Positions 12,236 to 24,154 of a stretch of 64,000 nucleotides of DNA are shown here, piece after piece (within the stretch, counting starts at the first letter, position 1; each line of letters opens with the position of its first letter). The notes under the pieces are model-generated. The model did not search any database. It saw only the letters and a program-made list of their open reading frames with translations, and was not told the origin of the DNA. The DNA lies in NCBI GenBank assembly GCA_003439945.1, contig QVRM01005211.1, positions 226,001 through 290,000 of the forward strand, in the 5' to 3' direction. This DNA is from Dermanyssus gallinae (lineage: Eukaryota > Arthropoda > Arachnida > Mesostigmata > Dermanyssidae). Made by a program: the position numbers and the translations under genes.

Positions 12236-12790
12236 ACAAACAACGTTTTCTGTACCGAATCGTCACTGGAAATGAATAATGAGTCCTATGCGCCGAATTG
12301 AAGCAAATAGAGATACGCCGAAACCGAGAATCAGGCTAGATCTGTACCCAAAGAAGACTTTGATGTGCCTTTGGTGAGACTGGAAGAAGATAGTGCACTG
12401 AGAAAAGCTTAAAAATAACGCCGCGATTAACAAAAAGCTCTACATTGCCCAACTGCTTCGCGTAAGTGGGGCAATTTGACTGAAAAGACCCAGTCAACAA
12501 GGCCAAACCATACTGCTTTACAAAAATACCTCTATGTTGCACAAGTCGTCACCAACCGCACTCCAAGAGCTCGAATGGGAGGTTCTTCATCACCCACCTA
12601 ACTATAAGAACCTTGCGTCAACCAATTATCATATTTTCCGCTCCATGTCCATTAATACAAGAAAAGTTACCTTCGACGACGACGTGGACCTAAAAAACTG
12701 GCTCCTTTGCCATTAGACCGGGAGATTTGTGGCAGAACGGAATCAACAATGGTCGAGAGGTGGGAGGGGTCGTAAACAGCAACGAAGAAT
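12236..12790 (+). pseudogene. Decayed mariner transposase (catalytic half)
   Basis: Reading through stops and frameshifts, the plus strand gives RFLYRIVTGNE (first catalytic region, normally I-V-T-G-D-E-K-W), then TLMCLW-DWKKIVH and NNAAINKKLY, then LEWEVLHHPP and STNYHIFRSM. This is the order of a mariner transposase. The last block is a mutated form of the third catalytic region (usually S-D-Y-H-L-F-R-S-M) with Asp changed to Asn. Several stops interrupt it. It is an old inactive relic of a different mariner lineage from the 22.8-kb copy, whose equivalent block reads PCDFFLFP. Confidence 0.72.
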
Positions 12791-13759
12791 AACTTAATAG
12801 ATTAAAATCTCATAGTATAAATAATTCATATTCAACTTATACTATCACTTAAATATATATTCAGATATTTCCTGAAAGAAAGAACGCCGGTACATCACCC
12901 TGCGTAATTTTCTTATTCTCGCAAAGACCATAAGAGTATATGAGTATTACAGATGAGGCACATCGTAGAGAGAAAAGAGGCCAAAGAAAAATATCACTTT
13001 GATGAAGGAGAGGAACAAGATATATATATATATATATACATCCGGTCACATTTGTACTAAATTCTATTTCACTGCCACTCTACTTCATTTTTTCAAAGTT
13101 TAGCAGCTTTTATTGTGTCATTACGGTTTCTATACTTACGGTTACGTTACTTCGTTGGACATCCAATAGGAAACGATTGTATCCGTAATGTACGCAGATG
13201 ACGACTGCGGCAACACGCATTGAACAATTTCTTTCAATTGTCCGTTCTTGGCCCCAACCGGAAACTGGTCGTTGTTAACCTGTCGACCAGACAGGTGGGT
13301 AGGAATTTCCGATATCTGCCGCATCACTTTGCCGATTTCCTCAATAAAAGTACCAAATTGACCACTGCTCTCAGTACGATGTGATTATGATGCCTAAACA
13401 CAATCAACTCCGTTCCGTTTTACTCCACTGACGTTATTCTAGCCTATACACTCTTACTCCGCAACTACATTATTATCACTAAGTAGAGGAAAAACCGCGC
13501 ATCATGCAGCTATAACCACTTGTACTGCCTCTAAAGGTTAACCGGATATATATATAATATTTTTTTTAAAAGAACAGTCTGAAATCGCTTACTGTGGATG
13601 TTGCGTAATAACTCATATGGCACTAGTGGCATCGCTATTGTAATTTAACTACTTAATATTGTTCTTACTGGTAACGCAATTCGTTTGCACTCGAGAAATA
13701 GTGAACTGGATTCGGGAATAGACCATATAAAATGTGTCCACATAAATAGAGAAACAATA

Positions 13760-13761
<2 letters not shown>
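12791..13761. other. Non-genic stretch
   Basis: No gene recognised. A short TA tract lies at about 13020-13037. Confidence 0.5.

Positions 13762-13819
<58 letters not shown>
13762..13819. repeat. (TA)n microsatellite, about 58 bp
   Basis: Alternating TA with a degenerate TGTAAATATA tail on its right side. Confidence 0.93.
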
Positions 13820-13823
<4 letters not shown>

Positions 13824-14150
13824 AAATATATATTATGTATGTACACATATTGTAACATTATTTATAGAGTAAAAATACATGTTTATCTCAATAACGAAAA
13901 TCGTGAGAAAAGCTGGCATTTTCCAGACAAAACAGGAGCTACATGTCTACCGAGAGAACCCTTACTTGAAACTGTTATATATATTTTGTAGTTAAAATAG
14001 CTTGGGTCCACTGTCTCATACAGAAGCGAATACCCAGACACTGTACACTTAAAAACGGAAAATAGAAGCGGATCTGATCAACCCTATCTAACGACTTTTT
14101 GGTAGGAATTAATAAGGGTTACAAAGTCAGCAAAGATACAGTGAAACGGT

Positions 14151-14154
<4 letters not shown>

Positions 14155-14228
<74 letters not shown>
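14155..14228. repeat. (TA)n microsatellite, about 74 bp
   Basis: Alternating TA interrupted once by TAGATA near 14195. Confidence 0.93.
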
Positions 14229-14231
<3 letters not shown>

Positions 14232-16198
14232 TATCTACGTATATCTAGTTACACGTTCATACATCATATATTGATTTACTGTAAGCGTTGCTACCGTTCT
14301 TGGTGCCAAATTATGCAATGCTGACAGGTACTTATTAAGCGTTCGTTCCATAACGTGGTCGATCTCGCTAACGGAATTGTCGCAATGTGTGGCAAGCGTG
14401 TGGAAAAACGTCTATCGGGTTTAAGGTGCTCTCGAACTAGCAGATTTAGCCGGATAGCCGGATAATCGATTAGCGTTATCATGTTTGCTATTTTGGACTG
14501 ACATGAGCTGACTGGCATGGATATTTGTCATTGAAATCATGCATGGTGAAACCTAGTGTAGTGTAACTGCTGTTGTTTTGGTCTGTTTTGGTTGGTTTGG
14601 TAAACAAACAATTAATAGTTGTTTTTAAGGTTGCTTCCTCCGCTACCGCGGCAGTCTTTTCTACCGTTAGGATTATGTGGGTCTGCTATTAGCGTACATA
14701 TAACATTTTATATTATATGTACGCTAAGGGCAAAACATATTATTATTATTTTTATTATTCTGTCTTTTGTTGTTGTAGTTTATTTTTCCTCTATTGTTAG
14801 GATTCTTGTGCTGTTGCCGTCCTCGTCAGAAGAACATATCGAGCTACTCTTACAACCCGTTGCGGATCGGATTTACCATCAGTGACCATCACCAGCATTA
14901 GTACCAGCAGTAGAAGTAGCAGCCGTCTTCGCCGTATGGTCACGACCACAAAAACATCAACAATAGGAACAACAACAGCGACGCCGAGGCTAAGCGCTGC
15001 CCATCGTTACGTCCTGTTGTCTCTGTTTTGGTCGTCTTCAACATTCACCTGGCTGGGACATCTGCTCATCACAACGAAATTCGAACTCGCACGCGAACAG
15101 TAGCAGCCTGAGAAGCCGTGACCAAGTCTTGTACCGCGATGACGTCTTCCGGCCGACCAACATGATGGATCCAGCCTGGGAGTTCAGTAAGATCGAGCTC
15201 CTTTCTTTTCGACAGCAGTATCGGATCACTAAAGGGGCGCACAGAAAAAGCTGCTGGAACCGTCTGTCCTCGTCAATATCGTAGAATTTGTCATTTCCTT
15301 TCTCCATGTCTCGGTTCTTGATCTCGTTTCCGCATCAATATACGCCTTGCTACGAAACGGTAAACAGTTTTTGGGATATGGGAAAAAATTATCCAACAAA
15401 TAGGAACACCTAACAAAATCTACAATTATGCCTTTGTGTGGCGGTATCACGTATAGCATCTTTACGTAATCGAAAATATTATCATAAAAATCACAATAAG
15501 AATTGTTTAATTCTACAGCTATAAAATGATAAACGTGTGAACATCAGGTTTTAGAGCACGACAGATCCTTACAATGCAGTACCCATGACGGACTTCAAAT
15601 GTCGTTAAATATTGTAGTTCACCATTTTTGTTACTAACAATTTTGTATTTCATATTCTTTATATATTATTTATAAGATTTTGTCGCAACAAATGTGCAGC
15701 CATGTGCTCACCGCCAATTAGCGACTTTCAAGACTATCTATTCACGTATCAGATGTATTTATTCTGTCTTTTTTGTGTGTTCTGCTTGCTGTCGTTGGTA
15801 TCGTGGTGTCGTTCTTTGACATTTCCTTTCGTCACTGTTGCGAATCGAGTTGTATTTGTGTCAGCTGGAGTTTTTGTTCAATGGTTCAACGAAACGCTGG
15901 TTGCATATCTGGATCTGGGATGTGGCTCAGGTTTGTACTTATTGCCAGGAGTCTTCTGTTGTTGACTAGAACCGTCTGGTATATGTAGTCTGGCAAACTA
16001 CCAGACGCCGATAATAAGGTCGCATTGTGCAACTACATTGTCGCACTACGCATCTCTTGCGTTGCGCCTACAGCCCATCTCTATATATTCCATTAGAATC
16101 CATTCCATCCATTAGAATAAGGCCCAACTGAACTGTTAAAAAAATGATAGTTTTCATTGCCCTGCTTGTATAAGAGGGTAGTTGTCTATTTTTCATTT

Positions 16199-16201
<3 letters not shown>
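14229..16201. other. Non-genic stretch
   Basis: Mixed AT-rich and triplet-rich sequence. No coding signature was recognised on either strand. Confidence 0.5.

Positions 16202-16289
<88 letters not shown>
16202..16289. repeat. (TA)n microsatellite, about 88 bp
   Basis: One of the longest uninterrupted TA tracts of the window. Confidence 0.95.
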
Positions 16290-16292
<3 letters not shown>

Positions 16293-17949
16293 ACTACGAG
16301 CGTTTTTAAAAATCCCAGCTACGCGGCAAATATCTGATTATTATTTCTGATCTCAGCTGTCAAACGTCGAATCACTCCTTTAACGAAGATCGCTATGAGA
16401 CACTGTCAAGTAAGCGAGTCGAGGTAGCAAAACAGTATTCATAGAAAATTTAGTGCATTGTATTAGGTTTTACACCTTTAAATGCAGATTACAAAGCAAC
16501 GCATATTTCGCAGACCTTCAAGCGATCACTGGAAATAAAGTTCTATCTAGGGTGACCTCGTATTAATTATTTAAAGGTTCTCTTGCGAATAGTTTGATCT
16601 CGAGGATAAACTCTATAAGGAGCTGCCAAAACAGCAGCCGGCAAGAGCTGGAGTAACCAGATCAGCCATTTTAAAATGAGTTTAGAAACTTGATCACTTG
16701 AACCCTGTGTAAATGGCTGCCCTATTGTTGACTGTTAATATATTATCGAGCCAACCACAAACCACAAGAATATAAAAATGTGCGTGTAAGTTCCCGGGAT
16801 CACATCTTAGCTACTTATTTTATTGAGCCATCAAATGCATTTTTCTGTACTTTGTCTATATGTAACTTTTCACGCTATCTGTTCCGCCATTTGTTTCAGG
16901 TGGACTTTTGTCGGTTTTGTTAAAAAAAATGCTGCATTTGTATGTAGGTCTTTCTTAAGAACAAAGTCCATATGACACTGTAAAATGACCAAGTGCAGAA
17001 CCCAAATACACCAACGTGTATCATCATATTTCAATGCGTTATTTATAAATTATCAACATTTTCGAACACAACAAGTAGATCGTTACAACCAGCAACAAAC
17101 CTTCCATCAAGCACGCTAAAAATCAAGGTAGTATTGAGCACAAGTATCCCTGGGCACATCGCAACCCATTCTGCCTACGTCCAGTTGGATACCACTACGT
17201 TTAGTATTACTACGTATGCTTAGCTTATCAACGTAGTCAAATAGTGCATTGCAACCGCATTGCACATGCTAGCTTGTCCTTAGCAAAATTGCTCCCTTTC
17301 TCGCAAACTGCACGCCTATGTGTTCTTTGTGGTATTATAAAAAAAATTCGTCGTATTTTTTATTACTATTTCCTCGTATTGTCCAGAGACACACCAGACA
17401 ATCGCCCAGCGCCTCTGTTCGGTACGAGTAGAAGTTATGGTCTAAGACCTGCAAACCGATGATAAAAATTAATTGAGTCGACCCAACGAAACAAGGGTCA
17501 GTTATAGGAACAGAAACCTTTTCAAAATAGCAGACAAAACAGGATTCGAAGAGGCGCACCCGAAGCTCGTGTGAAAGATAAGTTTCATTGTCTCAGAGAT
17601 TATATCGTCGACAGCACCCAAAAAAATCCCCTAGTCTAATACTAAAAAGGCTACGAGATTACTAGATAAAAGAGCGTGGCAACTTCCAGACGTATTTTTT
17701 TACATTGTCAGTCTACTAACAAACAGAACGCTAATCATTCCGGGAGAAAGGGATGGCAGATAACGCGGTGCAAATGCTTTCCTGAAGCTATGCCTTGCGT
17801 CAAATTAGGGGAAAGCCCGCTTATGTAGAAACCAAAGACACTGAAGAAGTGCACATTAGGCCACAACTGCCAATTAGAAGAAAAAGAGAGAGTGATGGCT
17901 TAAGTTCCCAGGAGAGATCTTTGTGATAATGGATCACAGTGTGCAGATC
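16290..17949. other. Non-genic stretch
   Basis: AT-rich sequence with no recognisable gene, RNA or repeat. Confidence 0.5.
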
Positions 17950-18178
17950 AAACGACTTTTTTCAAATAAATGCCTTTTTTAAGATTTTCCGTAAGGCTAA
18001 TGCCCGTGTACGGTTTTTTCATAGCCTGGCTAATTTTTAATCCTTTCTGGCATTTACCTTGTCTAAATTGGAAACCATGCAAACCAATTTAAAAGTGGCC
18101 GGTCTGGGTCTCGAACCCAGTCTTCTCGAATGCAAAGCAAAGGCTTTGCCACTAAGCCATCTTGCTCGGTTTGATTGA
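17950..18178 (-). mobile_element. tRNA-derived SINE (second family)
   Basis: On the minus strand the head reads TGGCTTAGTGG (A box) followed by a D-arm-like GCTT...AAGC, then CTGGGTTCGAGACCCAG, a perfect T-arm containing the B box. A genuine tRNA is rejected: the 3' acceptor half (ACCGGCC) has no matching 5' half and the anticodon stem is imperfect. A body follows, containing an AAATTGG...CCAATTT hairpin and an A-rich 3' region. It starts exactly where similarity between the minus-strand LINE copy (18179-18650) and its relative at 20.5-20.7 kb stops, which suggests insertion into or next to that LINE. Boundaries are approximate. Confidence 0.6.
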
Positions 18179-18650
18179 CTGGTCCGATAGTTTGAATATG
18201 CGTTTTACTAACATCAAGGATAGAAATTTGTTATAACATAAAATTACCAATTCTCTCTCAGGGTGCATCAGTATGTTCTGGTGACCCTCCAGGGGAACAG
18301 CGACATAACAATTTCGTAATGTCGAGATTGTTATGTCGACATAACGAGACATTTCGAGCTATGCATTTGGGCTCGTGTCTCACTTGAGATATTGTAGCCG
18401 TAGGTATGCAATTAAAAGAGACTGCAGAACTCCTCATTGGAGAAAACATAGTTGACAAATGTACAGCCTTTCATTAAAATTGTATATGATATTCTTGACA
18501 ACGATTTGCGTCTGCGGGACGTCGCAACGATAAGAAACTCGGCGTATGAATTTCTTGATCACACCCCTTAGTAGTCGCCTATCCTTTCCATTTATGGGGA
18601 CACACAATTTAATAGGCATTAACAGAGACTGTGTGGCAAACGACACCACA
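18179..18650 (-). pseudogene. LINE ORF2 C-terminal relic, copy 1 (minus)
   Basis: The minus-strand frame from 18649 reads ...KDRRLLRGVIKKFIRRVSY..., the segment after the reverse-transcriptase thumb of CR1/Jockey-type LINEs. Further frames continue to about 18180 with stops. The DNA from about 18600 down to 18185 matches 20.02-20.70 kb in the opposite orientation (for example TTTTCTCCAATGAGGAGTT and CAAATGCATAGCTCGAAA in both), apart from the SINE inserted in that other copy. The two are independent, diverged copies of one family. Confidence 0.68.
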
Positions 18651-19755
18651 GAAGCCCTTTGTTAACTTAAAAGTTACACTTTTAAGTTAACAAAAGGCAG
18701 TCTTGATGCTTTGTTCGAGCAGTGAGGAAAGACGAGCCTAGATAACAATAGAACGAGCATCGAGTGGTATACTATCGGAACACCTAACCGGAGGGGTCTA
18801 AGGAAACAATTTTGCATGTATTTCATCACATTTATGTTGTTTTATGAGGTAGGGCTGCCAAACCGGGTAGCAGTAAAAACGATCTAAAATAATCATGGTC
18901 GTATAAAGGCAAATGATATGGCAGGGCCTTTTACAAAAGAATACGAGAGGACGGTGTTAATGAATCACGGAATCTTTAATGCGGATGCTAAGATCTTTTT
19001 TTTTTGAGGTTGGGGAAAAATGCTAAGATGCTAAGATCTGTACTGTGCTATATGCTAGGATGCAGTTACGTTTATTCCTAAGTCACGTAGAGTCAACATT
19101 TAGTTGGAGAACATCATAAACATTATGACCAAGGTCAAGCGTATCATGTTGAAACGCCACACTTTTATCGGCAGAAAGTCATGGTATTTAGCCAAGCAGA
19201 CTACAAGGTAGGGCTAGATGTTTAACATCTGGAAAAGAGACCGGCTTCTATGATTAAGGTAAACCGACTGAAACGTTTTATGAGCAATTAGTAACGTAGC
19301 CTAGTCCTGTGTCATCTCCAAAAGCTCTGCGCAAGTACACCAATAGGGTGGTTTAGGATGTGAATTAATGGTAAGAACAGCTCGTTTAGAGGCGAAGCTC
19401 GTCATATGCTGTACATTAGCAAGAAACACATGCAATGAAAAAAATCCGATGAAGGAACCTGGGGAACTGTATAATGTAGAGAAGTGTTTGCTAAAATTGC
19501 TACGAGTGTTAGCTATGCTTCGGCCGGCGAGGCAGCGTGGCACAAGTGTTTGCGAGTGTCTGGATTATGTGTTGGCGCGCTTATATGTCAGAGAAAAGCC
19601 TTTCCTAGCACCCCCTCGGTTTCCGCGATCAACGGCATGACGGTAAAATTAAATAAAATATTAAAAATTATGACACTGTGATCTAATGGTATAGGGGGTG
19701 ACACAACTGACACGTATGAATAGACAATTTTTTTTATCAATAGACGCACAAATTA
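18651..19755. other. Non-genic stretch between inverted LINE copies
   Basis: No gene recognised. A short palindrome at about 18667-18691 (AACTTAAAAG...CTTTTAAGTT) is visible. Confidence 0.45.
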
Positions 19756-20222
19756 GACTTGAAACTGTCGATTCCGAAGTGTAAAGTAATGCACTTTGGA
19801 AGAACAAATCACGTGAGAGACCCAGGTATAATTATGATATCTGACATGAAATTTTCAGAGCAGTGTCGACAAGCCGCGCTCAAGCCGACGAAAAGATGCA
19901 ACTGGATCCTCAGATCCTTCATTGTTAAAAACCTGTTATAAACTCTATATAAAATTATTCAATTTTTATGCGAAACCAATCCTGACGTATGCCGCTCAAG
20001 TGTGGTAACCCATGAACGAGAAAGATAGGCGACTACTAAAAGGTGTGATCAAGAAATTCACACGCCGAGTTTCTTATCTTTGTGACGTCTAACCGACGCA
20101 AACCATTGTTAAAGATATCATAGACACTTTTAATGAATAAGACTGCAAATTTGCCAATTATGTTTTCTCCAATGAGGAGTTTTGCAGTTTGTATTTTAAT
20201 GCATAATAACGACCACAAGATC
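19756..20222 (+). pseudogene. LINE reverse-transcriptase relic, copy 2, left part (plus)
   Basis: The frame at 19759-19941 reads LSIPKCKVMHFGR...FSEQCRQAALK...NWILRSF, which matches the reverse-transcriptase thumb of CR1/Jockey-type elements (K-C-x-V-M-H-F-G, then S-x-Q-C-x-x-A, then R-x-F). After stops it continues as KDRRLLKGVIKKFTRRVSYLCDV, the same segment as copy 1. Several nonsense and frameshift lesions are present. A SINE interrupts it at about 20223, and homology resumes at about 20521. Confidence 0.7.
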
Positions 20223-20516
20223 CTTTTTTTTAACGCTCTGACAACTACATTTTAGACGCTCGTAATGGGCTAAGTTGCCTGTGGCACGATATCGTCTAAT
20301 GACTATGAATGCATCTATCGTCATTGCGTTCTCGTACTGGAATTATATAGGCTTTCTTCAGCAGAGGTATGTAGCAGCAGGGCAATAACAACCACGTCCA
20401 ACAAATTCAACCAGCACGCCCGGGGCTTGAACTAGCGATGTTTTACTAACCGTGGTTGCCATGGCAACGCCCCGTTTCGGATAGTGCGTTAGCCGCCTAA
20501 CCGCCGCCGCTACTAA
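20223..20516 (-). mobile_element. tRNA-like SINE inserted in LINE copy 2
   Basis: This block is absent from the otherwise collinear LINE copy at 18.2-18.6 kb, so it is an insertion. On the minus strand it begins near 20516 with GGCGGTTAGGCGGCTAACGC (A-box-like), has TAGTTCAAGCC (B-box-like) near 20415-20425 and ends in an A8 run (T8 on the plus strand, about 20224-20231). A clean target-site duplication was not found; the flanks share only a short imperfect AGATC/AAATC. Family and exact ends are uncertain. Confidence 0.58.
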
Positions 20517-20740
20517 ATCTCAAGTAAGATACGAGCTCAAATGCATAGCTCGAAAAGAAATAGTTATGTCGTTGTGCTCTGGAGGGCTACCAACAATCAG
20601 AACATACAACTGACGCACACCCAAAAGGAAATTGGTGATTTGATGTTAAAACAAATTACTATCCTTTATGTAAATAAAGCGCGTATTCAATATACAGCGG
20701 AAATAAAGAGATCACTTGGCAAATTAGGCAGATAGCACAA
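20517..20740 (+). pseudogene. LINE relic, copy 2, right part (plus)
   Basis: Resumes homology to the minus-strand copy (landmarks CAAATGCATAGCTCGAAA and TGATGTTAAAACAAATT with small changes). It is the 3' part of the LINE interrupted by the SINE. It is non-coding because of accumulated indels. Confidence 0.6.
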
Positions 20741-21075
20741 CTACTTAATTGACCTTGGAATGTCAGGCAATGTGCAAGAGCGATTTTAGACATTTTTTAA
20801 TAATATAGACTTACTTTATGCTTCAGCCGTACATTACTGGGGTAACACCAGTTCTCTCCGTATGACGTTGGATCTGAGAATAGGCGTCCCCCTCTGTTGT
20901 GACATAGTAGATTCCAAGATTTAGGCTAAACTGCTCCAAATAACTAACGATTTACATAAAAGATGATTTCCCCAAAAACATCTCCGGCGCAGAGTTTCGC
21001 ACGGTGTCAGTCAAATGGAGTCGTTTTACCCAGGTTTGGGCAAGGCTCCGTCTTAAACAGCTACTTTTTCTTCCG

Positions 21076-21116
<41 letters not shown>

Positions 21117-22836
21117 ATGCACCTGCGGCGGATTCATAATGCACGGAATGCTGCAATAAGGAAGCCGAACCATGAAGTAGAGACGGCAGTAGCGGGTGTG
21201 GGGTGTGGGTTGAACGTTCTGCTCTGCCGGCCCATTGGTTTGATTTAGCTTAGATCGCTGGCAGCCACCTTTGCCAGTGACCCGAGGAACGTCAATGCCG
21301 GCTGTGGCTGCCGGCGGAGCGGTGCCTGCTCATGATCTACTTGGCCATCACGAAGCAGCACCGCTAGCAAACGACGACGCACAGAAAACGAGAACGAGCC
21401 GAAAGAGAAAAATTCGAAAGAAAAGACACGTCTTGGACAATACGGTCAATGAACGTCGAACGCAACAACAACAACCACGATAGCAACAATAGTGACAGCA
21501 ACAACAGTGATAGCAACAACAGCGACAACAACAACAACCACAACAATGACAACCACAACAATGACAACAAGATGATAGTAATGATGATGACGACAACGAC
21601 AACGACGACGACGATGACGACAAAGTACGAGTCGAAGGCGGTGAGAAGGCGGCGAGAGAACAGCAGAGAGCGAACGAAAAGACTAGACGGGCGATGATGG
21701 TCTCGGTCCGCCCACAGACGATCGAGGCAGGAAGCAGGACTGCGGCACGGTGCAAAGCAAAAGCAGCGGCAGCAGCAGCAGCAACAGTTAACAACGGCAA
21801 CTCAAACCATGAACATGGTCAGCTTGTACCGGCATCAGCACGGTCTTCGTTACCGTTTCTGCTGCTGCTGCTGCAGAAGGAGAAGAAGAACAAGAAGAAG
21901 AAAAAGCGATCGGCGGATCGATCGATACGACACGCCCGAGCACGTTCCACAAATCAGCCGAAACCCATTTCGTCCATCATTGATCAACAACTACGACAAC
22001 AACAACAACAACAACAACAACGAAGATGGCGCGAGTCTTACGAAAGTAATCGTCATCGACCCGCGCAAAGGAAAAACTCGTCTACCTCGTCAAAAATGCT
22101 TTGCGTTCATACTTCCTCTCTCTCTCTCTCTCGATTTCTGTAGTGTGCATCCTTTTTCTTGCGCACTTGCAATTGTCTTCGTAGCTCATCTAGCGTAATG
22201 CTTAATAATAATGCGTAATGCCAGCGAACCTGCTATGACGAATCTATACAGCTAATTGCAGTTTGTCGGATCTGCTGTCAAAAGCAAAATACGCTGTTGT
22301 CTATTAAAGCTTTCGTCAGTTTCAAAGGTGGGCTGGTTGGGTGAGGTCAGTCTTTTGCCGTGCAGGTGCTCCACGACGGAAGCAAAGTAGAGGTACTTAC
22401 TTATCGACTTACGAAGTTGGGGCCAGTTAATATTATTAGCAAGCTCTATTCAGCACGCTGTTTTAGAGCATGCCTTCTAACGGTGAGCTTTTGCTCTAAG
22501 TCGTATTGTTATACGACAATTGTGCGCCGCATTGTTTCTTCATCAGTGTGTGTATCACTTGTACTCGGTACTTTTTCTTGAGCCGCTGGGTACGTCTGAT
22601 TAATTCGACGTTTGCCGCATCTGACTTGGATACTATGGCGACCACGATCCACAATCCGTAAAAACAACTTTGTTTATTTATTCATTAGGAGCTACTGGCC
22701 TAAAGGAAGCAAGTCTGGGAACGAGTCCCCGAAGTCTGTGAGCCCAAAATAGCTATTTCTACTACTTTATTGCACTGATCGCTGACGCTGCTGGTATCAT
22801 GAAGATACTATATCTTCTTGAGATAATAGCAGGACA
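20741..22836. other. Non-genic stretch with TA and CAA/CAG-rich low complexity
   Basis: A (TA)n tract lies at about 21080-21113. From 21440 to 22030 there is a long CAA/GACAAC/GATGAC-rich tract that creates Asn, Gln and Thr runs in all frames, and a CT run sits at about 22118-22132. No domain is recognised in these frames. A short conventional exon inside cannot be excluded. Confidence 0.5.
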
Positions 22837-22838
22837 TA

Positions 22839-22868
22839 CGAGGTGTGTTCAAAAAGTATCGCGACTTA
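22839..22868. repeat. Left terminal inverted repeat of mariner
   Basis: Thirty bases that are the exact reverse complement of 24123-24152; the transposase binding site. It is preceded by TA. Confidence 0.93.
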
Positions 22869-22892
22869 TGTGTTTTTTCAAAAATTATTCAT

Positions 22893-23960
22893 TTATTCAT
22901 GAATATCTATTTTGTCCCCTTCAAAGTAATCCCCATGAGATATTATACACTTGTGCCAACGGTTTTTCCAATCTTCGAAGCACTTCAAAAAACCTTTTTT
23001 TTTAAATCTTGTTCAGCTCCTCCTTCGATGCCGTCTTTATCTCGTCAAGCGTAGCGTAACGTCGTCCTTTCATGGGCCTCATCAGTTTAGGGAACAAGAA
23101 AAAGTCACAGGGGGCCAGATCTGGGGAATACGGTGGCTGCGGCATCATTAGTGTGTTGTTTTTGGCCAAAAACTCGCGCACAAGCAACGATGTGTGAGCA
23201 GGGGCGTTATCGTGGTGCAAAAGCCAATTTTTGTTCTTCCACAAATCCGGGCGTTTCTGGCGGATTGCTTCGCGCAAATTGCGCATAACTTGCAGGTAAT
23301 ATTCCTTATTGACCGTTCTACCCTGTGGCAAGAACTCATGATGCACCACGCCCTTGCAATCGAAGAAAACTGTCGGCAAAACTTTCACATTCGACCGAAC
23401 TTGGCGCGCTTTTTTCGGTCTTGGTTCGTGCGGCAGCTTCCATTGAGATGATTGAACTTTGGTTTCCACGTCATAACCATAAACCCACGATTCGTCACCA
23501 GTTATGACCCTCTAGAGCAAATTTGGGTCGTCGCGGACAGAGTCCAACATCTCATTAGCAATGTTCATGCGATGCTGTTTTTGGTCGCAATTGAGCAATT
23601 TTGGTACGAATTTCGCGGCGACCCGTCTCATGCCCAAATCATTGATAAAAATCGAATGGCACGAGCCAATCGATATGTTTAGGTCCTCAGCAACTTCTCT
23701 AACGGTGATTCGACGATTGGCCAATACCATTTTCTCCACGTCATTAATTTTTTCGTCTGTTGTTGAAGTGCTCGGGCGTCCGGCACGCTCTTCGTCGTTC
23801 ACATCTTCTCGGCCTTCTGAGAACATTTTGTACCACCGATAAACGTTGCTTCGGTCCAAGGTAACTTCTCCGTATGCCACAGTCAACATTCGGAATGCAT
23901 CCGCGCACTTAATTTCGTTTTTCACACAAAATTTGATACAGGTTCTTTGATCAATTTTTT
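22893..23960 (-). pseudogene. mariner transposase (DD34D) with one stop and one frameshift
   Basis: Cut-and-paste transposase. The N-terminal helix-turn-helix region starts near QRTCIKFCVKNEIKC (about 23950) and includes NVYRWYKMF, REDVNDEERAGRPSTS and RRITVREVAEDL. The catalytic triad is visible: GDESWVYGYD, HHDNAPAH, and SPDLAPCDFFLFP, with 34 residues between the second and third catalytic Asp, the mariner signature. Two lesions disable it. An in-frame TAG lies at 23512-23514 just before the first catalytic motif. A frameshift in the T9 run near 22995-23003 moves the C-terminus (CFEDWKNRWHKCI...YFEGD) into another frame, ending at a TAA at 22893-22895. No convincing ATG is seen at the family's usual start. 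Otherwise the frame is open, so the copy died recently. Confidence 0.92.
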
Positions 23961-24122
23961 TGAATAGGTAAAAATCGAAGACGATCCAAAACACGTGCAA
24001 GCAAAGCAGCTGTTTACAATTAAGTGAACATTCAAAATGGCCGAGCTTGTCGGCATAAGTGAGAGACATGAGTACCAACATAACGCCACAAAAAATCGAA
24101 ATTCGAATATACGTAACCCGCG

Positions 24123-24152
24123 TAAGTCGCGATACTTTTTGAACACACCTCG
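24123..24152. repeat. Right terminal inverted repeat of mariner
   Basis: Exact reverse complement of 22839-22868, followed by TA at 24153-24154. Confidence 0.93.
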
Positions 24153-24154
24153 TA

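Larger units (their letters stand above)
22839..24152 (-). mobile_element. mariner element, 1314 bp, complete with terminal inverted repeats
   Basis: The element is bounded by perfect 30-bp inverted repeats (22839-22868 and 24123-24152, outer end CGAGGTGTGTTCAAAAAGTA) and flanked by TA at 22837-22838 and 24153-24154, the expected duplication for Tc1/mariner cut-and-paste insertion. It carries one transposase gene on the minus strand. Perfect inverted repeats and full length indicate a recent arrival compared with the other mariner relics in the window. Confidence 0.95.

Noticed and set aside
18098..18175. A tRNA gene on the minus strand
   Set aside because: The T arm and D arm are good, but the acceptor halves do not pair and the anticodon stem is imperfect, so it is a tRNA-derived SINE head.
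21348..22198. Asn/Gln/Ser-rich proteins on both strands
   Set aside because: CAA/GAC/GAT triplet tracts keep all frames open; no globular segment or start context was convincing.
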